DNA of 37,312 nt from an uncultured Alistipes sp. (GTDB lineage: Bacteria > Bacteroidota > Bacteroidia > Bacteroidales > Rikenellaceae), in assembly GCA_900553175.1 (NCBI GenBank), contig USCH01000013.1, forward strand, positions 1-37,312, written 5' to 3'. Below the pieces are notes generated by a model, which saw only the letters and a list, made by a program, of their open reading frames with translations, was not told the origin of the DNA and made no database searches. This document shows, one piece after another, positions 22,887 through 30,882 of the stretch. Each line of letters begins with the position of its first letter. Positions within the stretch are counted from its first letter, which is position 1. The translations under genes were made by a program, and so were the position numbers.

Positions 22887-24870
22887 TTCCCGGCTCAGGG
22901 TGCCGGACGGGCCGCAGCCTCCCTCGGCGGAGGCCCGCAAGCGCGCCCCGCAGGCTGCCGCCCGAAAAAACGATTATCGACCCGATTGCAGCATGTTTCT
23001 CCCCACAACGATCAAAGAGGTCCGCGCCCGCGGCTGGGACCGGCTCGACGTCATCCTCTTCACGGGCGACGCCTACATCGACCACCCGGCGTTCGGTGCC
23101 GCGGTCATCGGCCGCCTGCTGGAGGCCGAGGGCTACCGCGTGGCGATCGTCCCCCAGCCCAACTGGCGCGACGACCTGCGCGACTTCACCAAGCTGGGGG
23201 CGCCGAGGCTCTTCTTCGGCGTCTCGGCCGGGGCGATGGACTCGATGGTCAACCACTACACGGCCAACCTGCGCCTGCGCCACGACGATGCCTATACGCC
23301 GGGCGGCCGGGCGGGCTTCCGGCCCGATTACGCCGTGACGGTCTACACGCGCATCCTCAAGCGGCTGTTTCCCCACGTTCCGGTCGTCATCGGCGGTATC
23401 GAAGCCTCGCTCCGCCGCCTGACCCACTACGACTACTGGAGCGACGGGCTCAAACCCTCGGTGCTGGTCGAATCGGGCGCCGACCTGCTGACCTACGGCA
23501 TGGGCGAAGGGGTGATCCAGGAGGTGGCCCGGGCCCTCGGCAACGGATACAACGCCAAGTTGCTGCGCAAGATCCGCCAGGTGGCCTTCCTCGCCGACGA
23601 AAGCTACGTCGCGCGGCTCGATCCGGCCCGGACGATCCGTCTGCACGGCTTCGAGGAGTGCCGGTCCGACAAGCGGGCTTTCGGAGAGAATTTCACCGTC
23701 ATCGAGACCCAAAGCAACCTTCCGGAACCCGAAGCGACGCTCGTCGAGCCTGTCGGCGACCGTTTCGTGGTGGTCACGCCGCCCCGGGTGACGCTTTCGA
23801 CCGAGGAGCTGGACCATTCGTTCGACCTGCCCTACGAGCGGGCGCCCCATCCGCGTTACGAGGGCAAGGGGGCGATTCCGGCGTGGGAGATGATCAAGTT
23901 TTCGGTCAACATCCACCGGGGGTGTTTCGGCGGCTGCTCGTTCTGCACCATTTCGGCGCACCAAGGCAAATTCATCCACTCGCGCAGCGAGCGGTCGATC
24001 CTCGCCGAGGTGGAGCGCATCGTCCGGATGCCCGGCTTCAAGGGGTATCTGTCGGACGTGGGGGCTCCGTCGGCCAACATGTACCGCATGGGCGGCCGCG
24101 ACCGCGAGCTGTGTCGCCGGTGCCGGCGCCCGTCGTGCCTCCATCCGAAGAGGTGCCCCAATCTGGACAACGACCACCGGCCGCTGCTCGACCTCTACGC
24201 CCGCATCCGCGCCGTCAAGGGCATCAAGAAGGCCTTCATCGGCAGCGGCATCCGCTACGATCTGTTCGACGACTCGCCCTATCTGGAGACGGTGCTGCGC
24301 CACCACACCTCGGGCCGGCTCAAGGTGGCGCCCGAGCACACCGAGGAAGGGGTTCTGAAGCTCATGCGCAAGCCTCCGTTCGCCCTCTTCGAGCGGCTCA
24401 ACGCCGATTTCCACCGCATCTGCAAGCAGGAGGGGCTGCCCTACCAGCTGATTCCCTACTTCATTTCGTCGCACCCCGGCTGCACCGAACGCGACATGCA
24501 GGCGCTCTCCGGGAAGGTGCTCGGCCGGCTGCGTTTCACGCTCGAACAGGTGCAGGACCTCACGCCCACGCCGATGACCCTCTCGTCGGTGATGTTCTAT
24601 ACGGGCGAAAATCCCTACACCCGCGAAACGGTCTATGTCGCCCGCACGCAGGAGGAGAAACGCCGGCAGAAAAGCTATTTCTTCGGACAGCATCCCGCCG
24701 CCGGTGACTCCGCCCGTTCCGGGAAGTGTCTCGGGAAGCGCTCCGGAAGTGCCGGGAGCCGTTCCGACGCGAAACGCTCCGCCGGTTCCGCGGGCCGTTC
24801 CGGCACCGCAAATCCCGCCCGCCCCGCCCGGCGCGGCGGTCCGAAGGAGTCCTCCTCCGGCCGGCGCTGA
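22879..24870 (+). CDS. YgiQ-family radical SAM protein
   Basis: The protein (663 residues from this start) belongs to the YgiQ/UPF0313 radical SAM family, whose reaction is still unknown. The family start is LPTTIKEVRARGWDRLDVI followed by LFTGDAYIDHPAFG. The 4Fe-4S cysteines are Cys349, Cys353 and Cys356 in CFGGCSFC. Further Cys pairs follow in the C-terminal half, in the region RRCRRPSCLHPKRC. The last 65 or so residues are a Ser/Gly/Arg/Lys-rich disordered tail after FFGQHPAAGD. The start is uncertain: 22879 follows a purine-rich stretch and overlaps the rluD stop by 8 bases, but the conserved domain begins at Met39 (22993), and 22852 is also open. A terminator follows at once. Confidence 0.9.
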   Translation: MYDSRLRVPDGPQPPSAEARKRAPQAAARKNDYRPDCSMFLPTTIKEVRARGWDRLDVILFTGDAYIDHPAFGAAVIGRLLEAEGYRVAIVPQPNWRDDLRDFTKLGAPRLFFGVSAGAMDSMVNHYTANLRLRHDDAYTPGGRAGFRPDYAVTVYTRILKRLFPHVPVVIGGIEASLRRLTHYDYWSDGLKPSVLVESGADLLTYGMGEGVIQEVARALGNGYNAKLLRKIRQVAFLADESYVARLDPARTIRLHGFEECRSDKRAFGENFTVIETQSNLPEPEATLVEPVGDRFVVVTPPRVTLSTEELDHSFDLPYERAPHPRYEGKGAIPAWEMIKFSVNIHRGCFGGCSFCTISAHQGKFIHSRSERSILAEVERIVRMPGFKGYLSDVGAPSANMYRMGGRDRELCRRCRRPSCLHPKRCPNLDNDHRPLLDLYARIRAVKGIKKAFIGSGIRYDLFDDSPYLETVLRHHTSGRLKVAPEHTEEGVLKLMRKPPFALFERLNADFHRICKQEGLPYQLIPYFISSHPGCTERDMQALSGKVLGRLRFTLEQVQDLTPTPMTLSSVMFYTGENPYTRETVYVARTQEEKRRQKSYFFGQHPAAGDSARSGKCLGKRSGSAGSRSDAKRSAGSAGRSGTANPARPARRGGPKESSSGRR

Positions 24871-24900
24871 AACGGACGCACTCCGGCCGACCCGAAACGA

Positions 24901-24932
24901 AAGAGCCTCCCCGCATCGGCGGGGAGGCTCTT
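24901..24932. terminator. Bidirectional terminator between ygiQ and the lipoprotein gene
   Basis: AAGAGCCTCCCCGC pairs perfectly over 14 bp with GCGGGGAGGCTCTT around an ATCG loop. It lies between two converging genes (stops at 24870 and 24952). The T-tracts are short on both sides, but the stem is very strong. Confidence 0.88.
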
Positions 24933-24951
24933 ATCATCTGCCGGCAGCGGG

Positions 24952-26481
24952 TCAGAAATGGAAAATATCGCTGACCACCGGTTCGGCGAAGGTGCCGTCG
25001 GCATTCATCCAGATGGCGAAGAAGCGGTAGTCGCCGTCGCCCTCGAAAATCCAGTGATCATCGGTGACTTCGCCGCGCGTGCCCGTCACTTCGAGGTATT
25101 GGGCGGGCGAGCTCATGCCGTAGGCGCCCATCAGCTCCATCACGAAGTCGCACACGCCGGCGGGCGTGCCTCCGTAAATCTGGTAGGACTCCTCGGGGAT
25201 CGAATCCCAGTGATAGAGCAGACTGGGGTCCGACGGGGTCACGGTGACCTGTTCGTCGCCCGCGAGCGTGAAGGTGAAGGTGATGTCGATCGCTTCGTTC
25301 TCCTTTTCGGTCTTGAACGGTGCGCGGACGAGCGCCGTGGTCGCGCCGCCGTCGTAGCCGAATGCCAGCGCTTCGTAGTCGGTGTCGGGCGTGAGGCTCT
25401 TGTCGCAGACCAGCGTATAGGCTCCGCGGCGGGTGCGCGATCGGATCGCCTCGCCGTAGGAGGCGACGATCGCCCGGATGATCTCGTCGTCGCTCTTGCC
25501 CGCCAATTCCGACGCGGCCTTGACGACCACCAGGTAGGGATCGTCGTTGGTGACGGTCACGCCGACTTCGGCGCTGTCCCACGTCACCCGGTCGACCTGA
25601 AGCGCGATCCGGTTGTCAGAGGGGGCGAAAGCCTCGGTGGAGAGGGCGCGGTGGAGCGTTCGGGTGCAGACGTGGCCCTGCGCGTCGACGCCGAAGACGA
25701 TCAGGTGGTATTCCTGGCCCGATTCGAGTCCGGTGAATTCGTAGCCGTGGCTGCCCGTGAGGACGATCGACCCGACGGCTTCGGCGACCGTTGCGGCGCC
25801 CAGCTGCAGCCAGTAGTCGATCTGCTCCTTAAGCAGCGCAGCGGCCGCGGCTTCCGGGGACTCTTCCCCTCCCAGCCGGGCGAAGCGCTCCCGGTCGAGC
25901 AGCTGGTAATAGTAGGGCTGCTCCCGGTCCGAGGGGGTCACGTCGATCCGGATCGACGTGCGCGTGACCGCCTCGGTCACGTCGAACGTGCAGTCGACCA
26001 GAGCGACCGGCTCCGTCGCGAAGGGAGCCTGGGCGACCTCGGAGGTCGCCACGCCGGCGGCGGTGAGGCCGTAGGCATAGAGCACGTAGTCGGTGCCGGG
26101 CTTCAGCCCCTCGACGGTGCGGCTGCGCACGGGGCCCTTCACGAGAATTTCGGAGAGATACTCCTCGCGGCTCTTGCCGACCGCTTCGGCCATGACGCCG
26201 AGCTGTTGCAGGTCGCTTTCGATGAGCGCGTCGCCGGAGGCGAAGGCGTCGAAACGCTCCTTCTCGGCGATCAGGTAGAGATAGGTCGGGGTGCTCTGCG
26301 ACGGGATGACCGTGATCCGGACCGTCTCCTGGGTCGCATTCGTCGCTTCGAGGGTGAATGAGAGCTTCTCGGGGTCGGTCGTCGGTCCGGTCTCTTCGTC
26401 ATTCTTGTCGCTGCAGGCCGTCGCGCAGCTCAATGCCGCGGCGGCGGCCAGGAACAGCATCGCATCGTGGAGTCGTTTCAT
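24952..26481 (-). CDS. Surface lipoprotein with four fibronectin-like modules
   Basis: The 509-residue protein has a lipoprotein signal ending ATAC; Cys23 is the likely lipidated residue. It is followed by SDKNDEE, an acidic stretch like the Bacteroidetes surface-export signal, so the protein probably faces outward. The rest is four diverged modules of about 100-120 residues (39-157, 162-283, 292-391, 397-509). Modules 1 to 3 end in a GLKPGTDYVLYAYG-type strand pair (also GLESGQEYHLIVFG and LTPDTDYEALAFG). Strand phrases such as VRITVIPS, IRIDVTPS and VTVTPSD mark their starts. No catalytic motif is seen. Binding to host or dietary glycans or proteins is plausible but unproven. It is a single-gene unit. 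Confidence 0.82.
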   Translation of the reverse strand: MKRLHDAMLFLAAAAALSCATACSDKNDEETGPTTDPEKLSFTLEATNATQETVRITVIPSQSTPTYLYLIAEKERFDAFASGDALIESDLQQLGVMAEAVGKSREEYLSEILVKGPVRSRTVEGLKPGTDYVLYAYGLTAAGVATSEVAQAPFATEPVALVDCTFDVTEAVTRTSIRIDVTPSDREQPYYYQLLDRERFARLGGEESPEAAAAALLKEQIDYWLQLGAATVAEAVGSIVLTGSHGYEFTGLESGQEYHLIVFGVDAQGHVCTRTLHRALSTEAFAPSDNRIALQVDRVTWDSAEVGVTVTNDDPYLVVVKAASELAGKSDDEIIRAIVASYGEAIRSRTRRGAYTLVCDKSLTPDTDYEALAFGYDGGATTALVRAPFKTEKENEAIDITFTFTLAGDEQVTVTPSDPSLLYHWDSIPEESYQIYGGTPAGVCDFVMELMGAYGMSSPAQYLEVTGTRGEVTDDHWIFEGDGDYRFFAIWMNADGTFAEPVVSDIFHF

Positions 26482-26547
26482 ATTTTCGCTGATTGATTAG
26501 AGTTTCGGGGTGCGCATACCGCTGCCGGCACGCCGCCCGCTTCGCCC

Positions 26548-26577
26548 TAAAGGTAGCGAAAAAATGCGGATTCCAAA
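26548..26577 (-). promoter_or_regulatory. Promoter of the surface lipoprotein gene
   Basis: On the minus strand TTTG (26574-26577) precedes TACCTTTA (26548-26555) by 18 bases. The last -7 base is A rather than G and the spacing is one base short, so it is a medium-strength match, 66 bases before the ATG. Confidence 0.6.
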
Positions 26578-26608
26578 GACCGGAGCCGGAAAAATCGCGA
26601 AAAAACGC

Positions 26609-27895
26609 CTATGCCCACATCGGTTTCAGCACGCCGAACAGCAGGCAGGCGATCACGAGCGTGACGAAGATGTTGAAGGTCTGGGCTCCGAGGAACGCCC
26701 GCAGCGCGTTGCGGTTCTCCCGGGAGACGATCTCCTTGAGCCGCGTGTCGAGGCCGATGCAGACGAACGCCAGCGAGAAGAAGACCGTCGAGAACATCTT
26801 GGCCACGCCCGGTTCGAGCAGCTTGCCTTTGGCCGTGAGGGTGAAGGCTCCGCCCGTCTGGCAGAGGCTGAACACGAGCGAGGCGGCGATGAATCCGATG
26901 ATGAACTTGGGGAACTTCTCCCAAACGATCGCCGCCGACGGCCGCTGCGCCGCGCCTTTTTCGCCGCGGGCCGAGAGGTAGAGGGCGATGAAGAAGGCCA
27001 CCACGCCGATCAGCACGTTCTGCGCCGCCTTGATGATGACGGCATGCTGGTTGGCCACGTCGCCGACGATGGTGCTCGACGCCGCCACGCCCGACGTGGT
27101 GTCGATCGTGCCGCCGATCCAGGCTCCGGCGACCTCCTGAACGGTCTGCGGGTCGCTGAAGATCATCGGCAGGATCGTCCGGGCCAGCCACGGCATGAGG
27201 TAGATCATCGGCACGACGACGATCAGCACGAGCGAGACGATGTACGACAGTTTGCGGTCGTCGCCGCCCGCCACGCGCGCCGCGGTGATGCAGGCCGAGA
27301 CGCCGCAGATCGAGACGCCCGACGAGAGGATCATGGCCGACCGTTCGTCGACGCCCAGCCGGCGGGCGAGCCGGAAGGCGAAGAACCACACCACGGCCAC
27401 GACGATGCAGGCCTGCACCAGTCCGAAGACGCCCGACTTCATCACGTCGCTGAAGAGGATCGTGGCCCCCAGGCAGACGACGCCGATCTTGATGTAGAAT
27501 TCGCCCTGAATGGCGGGCTTCATCCATTCGGGCACGTGCCACAGGTTGCGGATCAGGAGGCCGAAGACGACCGAGAAGAAGACCGATTCGAAGCCGTAGT
27601 AGGCCACCTGCGGGATTTTGGCCACGACCTGCGCCAGCAGCGAGACGACGAAAACCGCCGCGAACGAGGGCAGCAGCCCTTTCATGGGGCGCCGCAGCAG
27701 GAGCGTGCCGGCATAGAGCACGGCCAGACAGACGAGGAAGAGCCGCGCGATGTCGTACCATGCGGCCGCACCCGCGAGCGTCGACGGCACGCCGGGCAGT
27801 TTGTCGGGAATGAGAATCGCCAGCGCGAGCAGCGGAACGGACATCCATACCGCAACCCAGTCTTCGGTGCGGAGTTTTTCAGCGAGTTTTTTCAT
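26609..27895 (-). CDS. YeiH-family (UPF0324) membrane transporter, putative sulfate exporter
   Basis: The 428-residue protein is almost entirely hydrophobic, with about ten or eleven membrane helices. It carries the family stretches ILSSGVSICGVSACITAARV near the middle and GVAASSTIVGD with DTTSG before it. The family is annotated as putative sulfate exporters. Some members are linked to taurine/sulfonate metabolism, but direct transport evidence is thin. The gene starts 22 bases after the Porin_O_P gene, and the pair is probably one transcript. That suggests that the same anion passes both membranes, or that both answer one signal. No sulfur-metabolism enzymes are in view. Confidence 0.9.
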   Translation of the reverse strand: MKKLAEKLRTEDWVAVWMSVPLLALAILIPDKLPGVPSTLAGAAAWYDIARLFLVCLAVLYAGTLLLRRPMKGLLPSFAAVFVVSLLAQVVAKIPQVAYYGFESVFFSVVFGLLIRNLWHVPEWMKPAIQGEFYIKIGVVCLGATILFSDVMKSGVFGLVQACIVVAVVWFFAFRLARRLGVDERSAMILSSGVSICGVSACITAARVAGGDDRKLSYIVSLVLIVVVPMIYLMPWLARTILPMIFSDPQTVQEVAGAWIGGTIDTTSGVAASSTIVGDVANQHAVIIKAAQNVLIGVVAFFIALYLSARGEKGAAQRPSAAIVWEKFPKFIIGFIAASLVFSLCQTGGAFTLTAKGKLLEPGVAKMFSTVFFSLAFVCIGLDTRLKEIVSRENRNALRAFLGAQTFNIFVTLVIACLLFGVLKPMWA

Positions 27896-27917
27896 CGGTC
27901 GGAATTTTAAGGTCTTC

Positions 27918-28991
27918 TCAGAACATGCCCGTCACCATCACGGAGACGACGTTGCGGTCCGGGGCCGAGGCGTCCTTGTAATCTTCGTAGGTGTAGTTGA
28001 TCTGGCAGCGCAGGTGCTTGACGGGGGCCCAGAGCAGCCCGGCCGTGTAGTTGTTCTGCGTGGTGGCGGTCCAGCGGTCCCGGTCCTGCGTGAAGGTGTC
28101 GAACCGGGCCACGGGCATGAAGTTACGGGGCGCCCGCCAGCCGGCCATCACGTACCAGCCGTCGCTGTCGAACCTCCCTTCGGCATCCGTCCGGCCGGTC
28201 CGGCCGCCGATCCATTCGCCGCGCACGACCCAGGCCGCACGGTCGTAGCAGACGCCTGCGCCGTAGCGTTCGCGCAACAGGTGCTGCGGACCGCCCTTCG
28301 CGGCGTACTCTCCGTGGTAATAGGAGCCCGAGAGCAGGAGCCCGTCGACGGGTTTGATCGTCAGGCGGGCGGCGATGTCTTTCGATTTGTTGCTGTCCTT
28401 GCAGTTGAGGCCCGCGCCGTTGAAGACGCCCAGGTCGTAGTTGATGATGCTGCGGCTGCCGCGCCGGATGAATCCGCCCCAGAGCGTGGCGCCCAGGTCG
28501 CGCCCCGACGAGGAGATGCCGCACAGGTCTTCGCCGAAGCCCATCATCTTGAGCAGCACGAGCGGATAGTCGATGAATTCGAGGCGTGTGGGCGAGTAGT
28601 CGGTGTTTTCGATCGAGAAGGGAATCTTGTACTCGCCCGCCTTGATGTTCAGCTCCCGGAAGGGACGGTACTGCACGTAGGCGTCGACCAGCTGGGGTTT
28701 GGTGAACTCGAACTGGATGCGGTAGTCGACTTTGGGCATGATATCGCCCGCCATCGTCAGGCGCACGCGTTTGAGAAAGAACGTGGATGCGTTTTCGTTC
28801 CATTGGTAGCCGGCCTGCACGTAGCCCGAGAAGCGGGGCAGCCGTGCGGCGATCTTCTCCCAGGCGGCGGCTCTCTTTTCGAGGGTCTCCAGCCGGGATT
28901 CGACCTCGGTGTTCTCCGCGGCGGAGGCGGTTTGTTGTGCGTGGGCCGCACCGACGCTTGCGAGCGCAAGCAGCAGAATGATCCGTTTCAT
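27918..28991 (-). CDS. Porin O/P-family outer-membrane porin
   Basis: The 357-residue protein has a signal peptide (about 1-19, cut after AAHA), a short periplasmic coiled coil (about 27-48, VESRLETLEKRAAAWEKI) and then a beta-barrel ending in MVTGMF with the usual terminal Phe. Phrases such as SGYVQAGYQWNENASTFFLKR and KAGEYKIPFSIE are typical of the Pfam Porin_O_P group, named after phosphate- and polyphosphate-selective porins of Pseudomonas. Selectivity cannot be read from sequence, and the adjacent YeiH-type gene hints at another anion. Its promoter carries a repeated motif over the -33 region. Confidence 0.88.
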   Translation of the reverse strand: MKRIILLLALASVGAAHAQQTASAAENTEVESRLETLEKRAAAWEKIAARLPRFSGYVQAGYQWNENASTFFLKRVRLTMAGDIMPKVDYRIQFEFTKPQLVDAYVQYRPFRELNIKAGEYKIPFSIENTDYSPTRLEFIDYPLVLLKMMGFGEDLCGISSSGRDLGATLWGGFIRRGSRSIINYDLGVFNGAGLNCKDSNKSKDIAARLTIKPVDGLLLSGSYYHGEYAAKGGPQHLLRERYGAGVCYDRAAWVVRGEWIGGRTGRTDAEGRFDSDGWYVMAGWRAPRNFMPVARFDTFTQDRDRWTATTQNNYTAGLLWAPVKHLRCQINYTYEDYKDASAPDRNVVSVMVTGMF

Positions 28992-29016
28992 GACAGAAAT
29001 CGTTCGTTTTATCCTG

Positions 29017-29047
29017 CAAATATGGCGATTTTGCCGCGAAGGATCAA
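29017..29047 (-). promoter_or_regulatory. Promoter of the porin-yeiH unit
   Basis: On the minus strand TTG (29045-29047) is followed after 20 bases by CATATTTG (29017-29024), matching TAnnTTTG except for the first base. A -7 box below consensus suits a promoter that needs an activator. The ATG is at 28991, 25 bases downstream. Confidence 0.6.
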
Positions 29048-29060
29048 TACGTGTAAATAC
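29046..29060. promoter_or_regulatory. Direct-repeat candidate operator over the porin -33 element
   Basis: AATAC occurs at 29046-29050 and again at 29056-29060, ten bases apart and so on the same helix face. On the minus strand this is GTATT, TACAC, GTATT, with the second unit merging into the -33 TTG. The position fits a class II activator site. The protein is unknown. Confidence 0.4.
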
Positions 29061-29227
29061 CTAAAATTCGGCGGGCGGGCTGTTGCGTCGGGTGAGTGGG
29101 CCGCCGGAAGGAGGCGGTGCGGCGGAAAACGCCGGGACGGGAGCGCCGTCTGCGGAACGTGCGGGAAAGGGTGTGCGGCCGGGGCGCGCGGGGCATCGGA
29201 GAGTGCGGATGAAGCTTCCGGAGGGTG

Positions 29228-29248
29228 GCGGCCGGAAAGGCCGGCCGC
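29228..29248 (-). terminator. Possible stem-loop after the small secreted-protein gene
   Basis: GCGGCCGG (29228-29235) pairs with CCGGCCGC (29241-29248) across five bases, directly after the minus-strand stop at 29255. There is no T-run, so it is a weak terminator candidate. The rest of 28992-29254 holds only the porin promoter region and GC-rich sequence with no convincing gene. Confidence 0.4.
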
Positions 29249-29254
29249 GCGACG

Positions 29255-29710
29255 TCAGCGGGGCAGCGGGAAGGAGAGGGTGCGTGCGTCGAGGAAGGCG
29301 TTGGGGTAGGGGCCCCAGTTCCAGGCCTGGCCGTTCGAGAGGTTGAAGTGTTCGCCCAGCCGCAGCGTGTTGTTGTCGATGACCACGATGCGGCGCGGCA
29401 GGTTCTCCTGCCGGAGCTCCACCACCGAGGTCATCGACACCGCCGGACGGGTCCGGATCGGTTCCATCGTCCGGAAGTCGGGCGACCACGGCGAAAGGTG
29501 TGCGAGCGAATCGGGCAGGGCGAAAGTGCCGGTGCCGGTCGAATCGGGGCGTTCGGGTGTGCCGGGGAGGGACGGAGCGGCGCCCGGACGCCGCTCCGGA
29601 ACGGGGTCGGACGGTGCCTGACCGGCTCCGGAGGCGAGGCCCGGAACGGCCGATGCCGCCAGCAGGGCGGCGAGGAGTATGGATGCACGTTTCACGGGGA
29701 TGAAGATCAT
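29255..29710 (-). CDS. Small secreted protein of unknown function
   Basis: I do not recognise this 151-residue protein. A hydrophobic signal peptide (ASILLAALLAASAVPGLASG) is followed by a Pro/Arg-rich spacer (about 30-65). A more ordered C-terminal half reads SPDFRTMEPIRTRPAVSM, then VVELRQENLPRRIVVIDNNTL and NLSNGQAWNWGPYP. The end, RTLSFPLPR, is abrupt. No lipobox or catalytic motif is evident. Starts are uncertain: ATG at 29710 is used here, while a GTG at 29695 would give a cleaner n-region (MKRASILL). It lies 67 bases after nrnA on the same strand and may be its operon partner. High codon GC like the neighbours supports a real gene. Confidence 0.6.
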   Translation of the reverse strand: MIFIPVKRASILLAALLAASAVPGLASGAGQAPSDPVPERRPGAAPSLPGTPERPDSTGTGTFALPDSLAHLSPWSPDFRTMEPIRTRPAVSMTSVVELRQENLPRRIVVIDNNTLRLGEHFNLSNGQAWNWGPYPNAFLDARTLSFPLPR

Positions 29711-29777
29711 CGGATGCCGGGCATCGCAGACGCATTGCCGGTCGGCCTGCAAAAAGCGTTCCGACCCGCCGGGCGGA

Positions 29778-30809
29778 TTATCCGAGGTGTCCCTCTTCGG
29801 CGAATTCGCGCACCGAACGGATGTAGTGGTCGATGGTCTCCTGCATCGAAACGAACGACTTGCCGCCCGCGGCGTTGCGGTGGCCGCCGCCGTCGAAGTA
29901 GCGGCGGGCGAACAGGTTGACGTCCACGTCGCCCCGCGAGCGCAGCGATATGCGGATGAACCTGCGGTGGGCGAGGAACATGGCCGACATCTTCATCTTC
30001 TTGATGGTCAGCGGGTAGTTGACGAACCCTTCGCTGTCGCCCTGCTGGAATCCGAAGCGGCGCATCTCGTGCTCGAGCAGCGACATGTAGGCCACCGTGC
30101 CCTCCTCGATGACCTCCATCTTGCGGTTGATGACGTAGCCGAACAACCGGGCGCGCCCTTCGGTGTAGGAGTTGTAGACGTTGTTGTGGATGCGGGGGAT
30201 GTCGAGTCCGCGTTCGATGAGCGACGCCACGGCCCGGAACAGCCCGGGCGTGAGCGACGAGAAGGCGAAGTTGCCCGTGTCGGTCATCATGCCCACGTAG
30301 AGCGATTCGCCCATCGTCCGGGTGATGGCCTCCACGCCGAACAGCTCGGCCAGAAGCGTGTACACCAGGTAGCAGGTGCTCGACGCCTCGGGGTAGGAGA
30401 AGCGCAGGTCGAATCCGTCGGCGGGCGAGAGGTGGTGGTCGATCAGCACGCGCCGGGCCGTGGTGTTGGCCGCGATGGTTTCGCTCAGGCTTTCGAGGCG
30501 CGTGACGGCGTTGAAGTCGAGGCAGAAGATCATGTCCGCTTCGGCGACGGCGCGGGCCGCACGCCCCTCGGGATCGTTCTTGTGGACGATGATTTCGCCG
30601 ATTCCCGGCATCCAGTCGAGGAAGTAGGGGTATTTGTTGGGCACGATGCAGGTGGCCCGGTGCCCCAGCTCGCGCATCTTCTCGGCCCAGGCCAGCGACG
30701 AGCCCACGGCATCGCCGTCGGGGTTGGTGTGGGTGACGATCACGATCCTCCGGGCGGGGCCGGAGAGCCACTCCTTGAGTCGGTCGGTATCTGCTTTCGG
30801 AAAGGTCAT
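29778..30809 (-). CDS. nrnA: DHH/DHHA1 phosphoesterase, NrnA-type oligoribonuclease/pAp phosphatase
   Basis: NrnA-type enzymes degrade short RNA oligonucleotides and dephosphorylate 3'-phosphoadenosine 5'-phosphate, a by-product of sulfate assimilation. The 343-residue protein has the four DHH metal motifs: HTNPDGDAVGSS (27-38), FCLDFN, IDHHLSP, and the MTDTGNFAFSS block. The C-terminal DHHA1 domain has the substrate-binding FDGGGHRNAAGG. The gene has its own promoter (30838-30868) and is followed by a small secreted-protein gene. Whether it prefers nanoRNA, pAp or a cyclic-dinucleotide breakdown product cannot be told from sequence. Confidence 0.93.
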   Translation of the reverse strand: MTFPKADTDRLKEWLSGPARRIVIVTHTNPDGDAVGSSLAWAEKMRELGHRATCIVPNKYPYFLDWMPGIGEIIVHKNDPEGRAARAVAEADMIFCLDFNAVTRLESLSETIAANTTARRVLIDHHLSPADGFDLRFSYPEASSTCYLVYTLLAELFGVEAITRTMGESLYVGMMTDTGNFAFSSLTPGLFRAVASLIERGLDIPRIHNNVYNSYTEGRARLFGYVINRKMEVIEEGTVAYMSLLEHEMRRFGFQQGDSEGFVNYPLTIKKMKMSAMFLAHRRFIRISLRSRGDVDVNLFARRYFDGGGHRNAAGGKSFVSMQETIDHYIRSVREFAEEGHLG

Positions 30810-30837
30810 CTGCTCGTTTTTTGTTCGGTTGTCAATG

Positions 30838-30868
30838 CAAAGGTACGCAAAAAGGCCGGAAATCGCAA
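30838..30868 (-). promoter_or_regulatory. Promoter of nrnA
   Basis: On the minus strand TTG (30866-30868) precedes a perfect TACCTTTG (30838-30845) by 20 bases. The nrnA ATG is 28 bases further on. It lies just after the stop of the S41 gene, so nrnA need not depend on that operon. Confidence 0.8.
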
Positions 30869-30882
30869 CGGTCGGCGCCGGG

